Shown in pieces: positions 35,387 to 42,590 of a stretch of 50,965 nt of DNA. A model generated the notes under the pieces. That model had not been told where the DNA came from and searched no databases. It saw only the letters and a list, made by a program, of their open reading frames with translations. This DNA comes from Candidatus Wolfebacteria bacterium (GTDB lineage Bacteria > Patescibacteriota > Minisyncoccia > UBA6257 > UBA9933): assembly GCA_016188075.1 (NCBI GenBank), contig JACPIO010000005.1, forward strand, positions 1 through 50,965, written 5' to 3'. A program made the translations under genes and the position numbers. The stretch's first letter is position 1; the number at the start of each line of letters is the position of its first letter.

Positions 35387-37264
35387 TTAAGAGGAACGAA
35401 TTCGAAAAAGCTTGCTCGAATTTATGAGCGGCAGAAAATCAGTCAGAAAATTATAAGCGGCCGCGCCCGTGGGCCCAATAATTCCGCCAAAAACCAAAAA
35501 TAAGCCGACAACGTTCGTTAATCCCCAAATCCAAAGATCTTGCTTTAAAACTTTCATCGTGTAACGGCTTAATTTTGCCGCTTCGGGAATATCGGTCAAG
35601 CGGTCCTTCATTAAAACAATATCCGCCGACTCGATAGCCGCGTCAGCGCCAATCGCGCCCATCGCGATGCCAATGTCGGCCAAAGACAAGGCCGCCGCGT
35701 CATTCACGCCGTCCCCCACCATCACCACCTTGTAATTCGGGCTCAAAATTGACTTTAAATAGTCCAACTTTTCTTGCGGCAGAAGATTAGCTCTAAACTC
35801 CTCGATATGAACTTCTTCTGCTGTGGCTCGAGCCACTTCTTGATTGTCGCCGGTAAGCATAATGACGCGGCGAATTCCGAGCTCCCTCAACTCGTCCACT
35901 ACTTTCGAGGCTTTGGGTCGAATCGAATCCTTCATGGAGACAAATCCGACCAATCTTCCTTTTTCCGCTAAAAATAGCACATTCCGGCCTAAAGATTTTT
36001 GTTCTTCAATCAGTTTTATATCGGAAGGAGAAATTGGAACGCCGTTTGCCTCCAGCATTTTAAAATTTCCGGCCATAATCGGCAAACCCGATTTTACAGC
36101 TTTGATTCCGTATCCGGGCACTTCCATTATTTCGCTTAAAGCGGACAATTGGAGATCGGCGCCGTTTTCTTTGGCAAAGTGATGAATGGCCTGGGCCAGT
36201 GGATGATTGGAAACGCTTTCTAATGTCCCGAGCGCGGAGAGAAATTCTTTCTTATCGTATCCGGAAAAAACATGATAATTTTCGACCTGGAACTTGCCGG
36301 TGGTAATGGTGCCGGTCTTATCAGTAACAATAATTTCGGCTTGACTTAACCCCTCGAGAAACCTGCCTCCTTTTATAATTATTCCCCGGCGAGCCGCCTG
36401 GCCAATAGCCGCGGTCAAGCCCAAGGGAATTCCCACTGCCAAATCATCGGCGCAAACGACCAGCAAAACCGAAAGAACAAGAGGTAAATTTTTCGTTGTA
36501 AGGTAAAGCAAGAGGCTCGCGCCTAAAGCTAAAATAATATACCAATTGGCGAATCGTTCAGCCATCGAAGAAATAGGGGCTTTGGCAACCGAGGCTTTTT
36601 CGACCAAATCTATGATTCTTGAAAAAGTCGTATCCGCTCCGACGCGTTCGGCTCGAACCAAAATCAAACCGCCCAGATTCAGGGTTGAACTCCAGACTTT
36701 CTCGCCCTTCTCCCGCGTGACAGGTTCGGACTCGCCGGTAAGAGTGGATTCGTCGATGCTGGCTGTTCCGGATTCAACCACGCCGTCCGCCGGAATCCGA
36801 TCCCCTGCCTCGACCTCGATCAAATCTCCCCTCCTAAGATCCTCCATTCTAACTTGCTTAATTTCCTCTCCGACTCTCACGTGAATTTTCTGCGGATGGA
36901 GCTTCAAAAGACTTTTTATAGCCTGTCTTGCTCGACCGTCGGTCCAAAGGGAAAAAACTCTGGCGGAAGCAATCATTAAATTAATAAAAAGAGCCGATTG
37001 CCATTCTTGGCTTAAGATAGAAGCTAAAAGAGCGATGCTGGCCAAAAGATCTATAGTCAGCTGTTTTTTAACTAAAGCGGAGAGCGCGCTTAAAAGAACC
37101 GGAATAAGGCCAATAAGCGAAGCGCTAATCAGTGCCGCCGTAAAGAGCGGGTAACGAGACACCTTGTCGTAAAAACTCAAAAGCAAAATAAAAACAGAGG
37201 AGCCGATCAAAGCAACATCGAACCAGAAATAAAATTTTTGCGAGCGGTCTAAGTGGCGTCCCAT
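35387..37264 (-). CDS. Heavy-metal-type P-type ATPase (P1B-like)
   Basis: DKTGTITTGKF, MLTGDNQEVA, VGDGVNDAAALSLADIGIAMG; start MGRHLDRSQKFYFWF chosen because the track N-terminus translates palindromic repeats. Confidence 0.85.
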   Translation of the reverse strand: MGRHLDRSQKFYFWFDVALIGSSVFILLLSFYDKVSRYPLFTAALISASLIGLIPVLLSALSALVKKQLTIDLLASIALLASILSQEWQSALFINLMIASARVFSLWTDGRARQAIKSLLKLHPQKIHVRVGEEIKQVRMEDLRRGDLIEVEAGDRIPADGVVESGTASIDESTLTGESEPVTREKGEKVWSSTLNLGGLILVRAERVGADTTFSRIIDLVEKASVAKAPISSMAERFANWYIILALGASLLLYLTTKNLPLVLSVLLVVCADDLAVGIPLGLTAAIGQAARRGIIIKGGRFLEGLSQAEIIVTDKTGTITTGKFQVENYHVFSGYDKKEFLSALGTLESVSNHPLAQAIHHFAKENGADLQLSALSEIMEVPGYGIKAVKSGLPIMAGNFKMLEANGVPISPSDIKLIEEQKSLGRNVLFLAEKGRLVGFVSMKDSIRPKASKVVDELRELGIRRVIMLTGDNQEVARATAEEVHIEEFRANLLPQEKLDYLKSILSPNYKVVMVGDGVNDAAALSLADIGIAMGAIGADAAIESADIVLMKDRLTDIPEAAKLSRYTMKVLKQDLWIWGLTNVVGLFLVFGGIIGPTGAAAYNFLTDFLPLINSSKLFRIRSS

Positions 37265-37318
37265 TGTTGAAAAAAAATTACATATGTAAGAATTCCTATC
37301 GTTGTTTACATTGTATCC

Positions 37319-37464
37319 AGCCAGCGGTTTTATTCTCGAAAAGACGCGGTCAATTTCCCCAGCGAGGAAATTGCCGCTTGGCTCTCGGCCTTGCTCTCCT
37401 CGCTTCGCTCGGAACCATGCCCGCTCGGCCTCCGAGACACTTTTCTCAAACAAAGCCGCTGGCT
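37319..37464. repeat. Nested-palindrome element, family A copy 2
   Basis: Terminal arms AGCCAGCGGTTT/AAAGCCGCTGGCT; core CAATTTCCCCAGCGAGGAAATTG...GGAACCATGCCCGCTCGGCCTCCGAGAC shared with 16318-16480. Confidence 0.85.
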
Positions 37465-37482
37465 TATATCCTTGTGTCAAAA

Positions 37483-37628
37483 GAGCGGATGCCTGTCGTG
37501 CGGAATGTCTCGGACTCAGCCCCAGCTTGGTCCCCGAATGAAATGAGGGGTGGGGCTGAGGAGAGCCAAGGCCGCCGCTTGCCGCTGGAGCAAGCGGACG
37601 GCCGGTTCCGTCAGACAGGCATCCGCTC
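37483..37628. repeat. Nested-palindrome element, family B copy 2
   Basis: Terminal arms GAGCGGATGCCTGTC/GACAGGCATCCGCTC; inner CTCAGCCCCA/TGGGGCTGAG; shared unpaired CGTGCGG, AGCTTGGTCC, CCGGTTCCGTCAG. Confidence 0.8.
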
Positions 37629-37736
37629 CTTCTATGTGTAAACAAGGCTCGAGTTCCTTCCCCATTTATTATAACATTTCTAAACAAATCCCCCACCCTT
37701 CGAGGTGGGGGATTTGTGGATTTGCGGCTGGTCTTT

Positions 37737-37830
37737 ATTTTAGCCCACAACACCTCAAAGCTTGCCTCGTAGCGAAGCAAAGCTCTGCTACGGGGCTTGC
37801 TTTGAGATTATCAAAATAAAAGGCTAAAAT
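37737..37830. repeat. Nested-palindrome element, family C
   Basis: ATTTTAGCC/GGCTAAAAT outer arms; CTCAAAGC/GCTTTGAG inner arms; followed by CCTGAGCGAGCGAAGCGAGTCGAAGG. Confidence 0.65.
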
Positions 37831-37904
37831 ATCCTGAGCGAGCGAAGCGAGTCGAAGGATTACCTTCGCATATCTCGTAGCTTGCTGCGAGGTAGCTTAT
37901 CGCT

Positions 37905-40900
37905 TTACCGCCTAAAGAAGTTGTTGACCATGGGTATCAGACGGCTGAACAAGGTGTTCACTTCGGCAAAGTAGTGCGCAAGAGGCGCGGCAGTGCTTGT
38001 GGTGCTACTAGATGGAAACTGACAAGTTGAACCGTTCCAAGTTCCGCCGGACCCTGCGCAGGCAGTTGCCGGATCAGTAGTGGTGCCGCCGCCGGAAGTC
38101 GAACTCACGCAACTTGTACCGTTCCAGTATTGATCAGACGGGCAAGTAGTAGTAGAAGTGGACTGGCAATATCCGGCGCCGCCTGATGGCGGAACATACC
38201 AGTACTGGCCCGAGGGACAAGTTGTGGTAGTACTTGATCTGCAGGTTTGCGTGGCTGAATCCCACCACTGGTCAGACGGACAAGAGGTAGTGGTTGAGCT
38301 AACACACGATGTGCCGTTCCAGTACTGGCCAGAGGGACAAGTAGTAGTAGAAGTGGACTGGCAATATCCGGCGCCGCCTGATGGAGGAACATACCAGTAC
38401 TGACCCGAGGGACAGGTCTGCGAGCCGCCAGTTGAACCACTGCAAGAGTATGTGGCACCACCGCCCGAGGGCTGACAGGTGTTCGGATCGGAATCAGACA
38501 TACAGTAGCCACCGCCCATAGAGTGGTACCCGGTAGGACACGATGAGGTGGTCGTTGAAGACACGCACGAACTCCCGCTCCAGTACTGACCGCTGGGACA
38601 ACTAGTGGTTGAGCCTGATCCATGCGCCTGACAGACGCTATTCGTATAATTAGTTTCGCTGGAAGCGCTCGAGTATTCGGCGCACCTCGAGGTGTCGTTG
38701 TTCAACATACAATACCCGGCCATCTCATGAGCAAAGCTCGGACATTGACTGCCGGATGTGGTGCTTGGCCGGCAGGATTGAGTGGCCGGATCCCACCACT
38801 GGCCCGAACCACAGGAACTAGTGGAGGTACAACGACTAGTGGCTCCATCCCACCACTGGCCAGACGGACAGGTCGTACCCGTGCCTCCGCTTGAACAGCT
38901 ATAAAGATAATTCGTCGCGCAATCTTTAACCGCGGTTGTCCCTGGAAGAACGTAGGAGGTCATGGCGCTATTAAACCAGGCATTGCCCATATTATGGCAA
39001 CCTGATCCCAAAAGCGATATAAGTTCGTTGGTGCAAGAACCGTAAGTAGTGCTTCCTGTTCCTGACGATCGAACACCATAACACTCCGAGGTGTTATATT
39101 CCGGATTAGCCGAATCAGTGCAGTTTGATTTCGGCTGACAGCTGCTTGTAGATGATTTCCAGTATTGGGTTGTCCAATCGCATTGACCGCTCCCGCCGCC
39201 GCCCGGATAAGTAGAATCACTCGCCGGACAATTGGTCGCGGTATAATTGCCGCCATTAGTGAGATAGCTCGGGTAGTTGTAATCGCATCTTCTTTCGTTA
39301 TTTAGCTGGCAATACCTTCGCCCAGTCGAATCCCAGCGGCTGTAGGAAAATCCGGGACAAGAATTGGCATCACCCGGATAACCGGAACCGCCCGTCCCTG
39401 TACCGGGAGAAGAGCAGCTCGGAGTTGTTACAGTATCGCCATATTTGGCTGACTTAGTCATTGGTCCGTCGCAGTAGGTCCGGTTGCCCGACGAATCGTT
39501 ATACATATAGTGGCAGCCGGAACCCAAAAGATTTATCAAGGAGCTGTCGCAGGTTTGACTGCCTCCGCCCGGGTAAGTGCCTGTTCCCGAAGCAGTGCAG
39601 TTGGCTCCGTCAAAATACTGACCAGACGCGCAGGCCCCTGCTCTTTGACATTTATCGGCATTAGGCATACCGAAATCAACGCTATTGGAATTGCCGGCAT
39701 CCGGCGTCCAAACATTGGAGCTTGACGGAACATTAACGCAAGCTTGCTTCAATGATTCGATTCGAGCGGTATCAGCATCGGCGCGAATCCAAGAACGAAG
39801 CCCTAAAGAATTCCAAGTTTGTTCTCTCTGGCCAGTTGGCGTTTGGCCACCGGGATAACCCGGACCGCTGCAACCCGAGGTAGCCGAAGTATCGCCCCGT
39901 TTGGCGGATTTACTCATTGGTCCGTCGCAATAGATAGAATTCCCGGACGAATCCGTAAACATTTGATGACACCCGGATCCAAGAACCGCTATCAAACTTT
40001 GATCGCAAGATGAAGACGGAGGATAAGGAGTCGGCGTCGGATAGGGATAGTTATAATTGCTGCAGCCCGCTATTCGGTCGGTCGCGCACTCCTTCACGGT
40101 TCGCGTTCCCACCAAAACATATCTGGTCATCGAGCTGTCAAAACGAGCATTGGGACTTTCGAACATCGAATGGCAACCGGGTATTAAACTCTCCAACTCC
40201 CGACAAGCATCGTCGCCGGGGTAAGGATAAGGACCGGGAGACGGCGGCTGGGTACCTTCCGGAACGCAATTATAATAAGTTCCGCATTCCGGCGAAGACC
40301 AACTGACAATTTTCCGCTGGCCAGCCGGACAGGTATCAACTGTTGGCAGAGCCGGACAGACTGTTGGCCGCGGCTGCGGATAGTAAACAGTTTGCGGCAC
40401 AGAACAAATTTGTTTGGCTTTCAGGAAATCTCCGGACTGAAGAGCCGCGAAACATTCCGGACTCGGACCAACCGGCCCGGGACCGGGATAGTAGGAATCA
40501 GGATAGTATCCGGGACCAGGCTGGGTAAACCCGGGATATTGTCCGGGCGGAATTCCGCCCTGGCCCGGCGGCTGAAATCCGGGATAAGGACCTTGTCCCG
40601 GAAACGAATAGGGAACTCCCTCGCTTCTTTGCTTAACAGTTTGCGGAGTGACAAAAATCGCCGGTTGTTCCAATCTCTGATTATATTGCTCAAAACGGCT
40701 GACTGCTTCCTGGCCGGTGAAAACTCCCTGCTTGGCGCCGAAAGAAATACATTCCGGACCGTGCGCCGGATCCGAACAATACTTAAAACATTCTTCAGGC
40801 GAACGGCAACCGCCCGGACCGCCCGCCACCTGAAACACTTGTTCAAACTCTCTGGCTTTAGAGGAAAACCTTTCCCCTTCTTCAATATGACCTTTTATTT

Positions 40901-42167
40901 CGGCAACAATTCTTCTGGCTTCAAACGACTGACCGGCAATGGCCTCTAACCGCGGCAAAGCTCTCCTTGAACCCTCTAAACACTTTTGACCGATTTCCTG
41001 ATTGAATCTGCCTTCTTCGCAACGAAACGGATCAAAGCCGATCTCGGCTCTCATTATTTCGTCAATTTGACGCATTACTCTAAAATCACCCCTCTCGGCT
41101 TCGGGTATAAATCGTTCGCAGGCATCCGGATTATTGCGGCAATCGTCAAAATTAACCGGTTCTCGGGCCACTGACTCCAAAAGAGTGAGGCCGCGTTCTA
41201 CCTCGACTTGAGAAACAAAACCATTTTTGACGGCGAAGTTACCGCAGGCTTTAGCCAATCCCAAATCCCGATTTTGAAAAGCGGTGTCGCAAGTCCCCCT
41301 GATAGCGTCTCGACCGGTAATGGTTCGGCCGTCCGGAGTCGTAAAAGTAAAGCTTTCAACAGCCTTTTTATAGCGGTTTTCCACTTTAACTACTTCTTGG
41401 CGCGCTTCAGATAAAGTTCTTGCTCCATCCTCGCCAAAGAAACGTTTGGCGATTTCGTCGCAGACCGCTGGCGAGCCCGGACGAAGACAGATAACGCCGA
41501 TCTCGTCAGGCGTCTTGCCTACTTCGCTGTATTCGCCCCGATCCAGAGCTTTTTGGAAATCAGAAACACCGCCAGCTCTTTCCACTCCTTTCAATCTGTC
41601 TTCGGAAACATAAACTTTTACCGCGTCTTTTCGTCCGGATAATTTTTGAGCGGCGTTAAGACAGCTCTCCAGTTGTTCGCGCGTTAAAGATGAAGCCGGC
41701 TGAGTGCAGATATTAATGTTCACGCCGGCGCTCTTCACTTCGCTCGCAATGGTCTCGGCGGCTCTCACGGCTTGACTGGTGACGCCGAACTGCCGAGCCA
41801 GACCGGGTTTATTCTTTAAAAGCTCGCTGGCTAACTTGATAACTTCCTCTTCAAAATTCTCGTCGCCCGCCTGCTCTAATCGAGAGATAACTTCCTTCTT
41901 AAAAGATTGAGCTAATTCTTTTTTGACGGGATCTTTGTCGTAGACTTTATATTTCTCCGCGATCTCCAGTCCTTTCTCAAAATTCTGATCAAACGCGGCG
42001 GCGCATTGAGCCCTTGAAACGCAGCCAAGCTCCTGCGCCATCATCGTAAGTTCCGGCGGGATATCGCTCGCCGCGGTCTGCGCGGAGACTGATTGAATCC
42101 AAATCAATCCCACGAACAAAATGCCAAAAACAAAAAAATTTTTACAACAAGAAGATTGTCCCTTCAT
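37905..42167 (-). CDS. Giant secreted Cys-rich repeat protein (1420 aa)
   Basis: Signal peptide; CPSGQYWNGTSCVSS-type repeats at the C-terminus; internal 195-nt-spaced near-identical repeats at 38143-38219 and 38338-38414. Confidence 0.85.
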   Translation of the reverse strand: MKGQSSCCKNFFVFGILFVGLIWIQSVSAQTAASDIPPELTMMAQELGCVSRAQCAAAFDQNFEKGLEIAEKYKVYDKDPVKKELAQSFKKEVISRLEQAGDENFEEEVIKLASELLKNKPGLARQFGVTSQAVRAAETIASEVKSAGVNINICTQPASSLTREQLESCLNAAQKLSGRKDAVKVYVSEDRLKGVERAGGVSDFQKALDRGEYSEVGKTPDEIGVICLRPGSPAVCDEIAKRFFGEDGARTLSEARQEVVKVENRYKKAVESFTFTTPDGRTITGRDAIRGTCDTAFQNRDLGLAKACGNFAVKNGFVSQVEVERGLTLLESVAREPVNFDDCRNNPDACERFIPEAERGDFRVMRQIDEIMRAEIGFDPFRCEEGRFNQEIGQKCLEGSRRALPRLEAIAGQSFEARRIVAEIKGHIEEGERFSSKAREFEQVFQVAGGPGGCRSPEECFKYCSDPAHGPECISFGAKQGVFTGQEAVSRFEQYNQRLEQPAIFVTPQTVKQRSEGVPYSFPGQGPYPGFQPPGQGGIPPGQYPGFTQPGPGYYPDSYYPGPGPVGPSPECFAALQSGDFLKAKQICSVPQTVYYPQPRPTVCPALPTVDTCPAGQRKIVSWSSPECGTYYNCVPEGTQPPSPGPYPYPGDDACRELESLIPGCHSMFESPNARFDSSMTRYVLVGTRTVKECATDRIAGCSNYNYPYPTPTPYPPSSSCDQSLIAVLGSGCHQMFTDSSGNSIYCDGPMSKSAKRGDTSATSGCSGPGYPGGQTPTGQREQTWNSLGLRSWIRADADTARIESLKQACVNVPSSSNVWTPDAGNSNSVDFGMPNADKCQRAGACASGQYFDGANCTASGTGTYPGGGSQTCDSSLINLLGSGCHYMYNDSSGNRTYCDGPMTKSAKYGDTVTTPSCSSPGTGTGGSGYPGDANSCPGFSYSRWDSTGRRYCQLNNERRCDYNYPSYLTNGGNYTATNCPASDSTYPGGGGSGQCDWTTQYWKSSTSSCQPKSNCTDSANPEYNTSECYGVRSSGTGSTTYGSCTNELISLLGSGCHNMGNAWFNSAMTSYVLPGTTAVKDCATNYLYSCSSGGTGTTCPSGQWWDGATSRCTSTSSCGSGQWWDPATQSCRPSTTSGSQCPSFAHEMAGYCMLNNDTSRCAEYSSASSETNYTNSVCQAHGSGSTTSCPSGQYWSGSSCVSSTTTSSCPTGYHSMGGGYCMSDSDPNTCQPSGGGATYSCSGSTGGSQTCPSGQYWYVPPSGGAGYCQSTSTTTCPSGQYWNGTSCVSSTTTSCPSDQWWDSATQTCRSSTTTTCPSGQYWYVPPSGGAGYCQSTSTTTCPSDQYWNGTSCVSSTSGGGTTTDPATACAGSGGTWNGSTCQFPSSSTTSTAAPLAHYFAEVNTLFSRLIPMVNNFFRR

Positions 42168-42174
42168 ATTTTAA

Positions 42175-42456
42175 TTATTCCGCAAAAGGATTAAGAGCTT
42201 TTTGGGCGTCCGAGAAAGGATTCGCTTTCACGCCTTCCAGGGGATTGGCCACCTGGAAAGGATTGGCGGCTTTCGCCGCTTCTTCCGCCGCTTTTTTCCC
42301 GACCTCTTCTTGAGTGGTTTTGGCGTCAGCCAGAGCTTGATCGTAACCGGTCTGGTAACTGATTTTAACCTTTAAAGTTCCGTACCAGTAACCCACTCCC
42401 AGCCCAACCACCAAAAGCAAAACTCCGACTAAAAAAAACTTTGTACTAACTCCCAT
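42175..42456 (-). CDS. Small membrane-anchored protein with NPF motifs
   Basis: MGVSTKFFLVGVLLLVVGLGVGYWYG...AANPFQVANPLEGVKANPFSDAQKALNPFAE. Confidence 0.7.
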   Translation of the reverse strand: MGVSTKFFLVGVLLLVVGLGVGYWYGTLKVKISYQTGYDQALADAKTTQEEVGKKAAEEAAKAANPFQVANPLEGVKANPFSDAQKALNPFAE

Positions 42457-42525
42457 ATTATTTTATAAAATTACTAAAGAGTTTTATATCTTCGACCTTA
42501 TTTAAAGTTAATTGCTATTTCATTA

Positions 42526-42570
42526 ATTATACAAGTTCGAGCGAGGTTGAAACAAGAGGAGTTATCCACA
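42526..42570 (-). promoter_or_regulatory. Promoter with DnaA-box-like TGTGGATAACT
   Basis: TGTGGATAA (42562-42570, minus), TTGTTT (42550-42555), 18 nt, TATAAT (42526-42531). Confidence 0.65.
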
Positions 42571-42590
42571 GGCGGAAATTTCACCCCTGC

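Noticed and set aside
36700-36884. 112 aa plus-strand ORF antisense to the P1B ATPase
   Set aside because: Shadow ORF of GC-biased coding sequence.
37265-37780. N-terminal 172 residues of the ATPase ORF in the track
   Set aside because: They translate nested palindromic repeats (SEAERAWFRAKRGEQG...); MGRHLDRSQKFYFWF at 37264 is the likelier start.
38105-38623. 172 aa minus-strand ORF overlapping the giant Cys-rich gene
   Set aside because: Alternative frame kept open by repetitive DNA; the 1420 aa frame has signal peptide and repeat logic.
40392-40949. 185 aa plus-strand ORF and 154 aa minus ORF at 40421-40885
   Set aside because: Antisense/alternative-frame shadows of the 37905-42167 gene.
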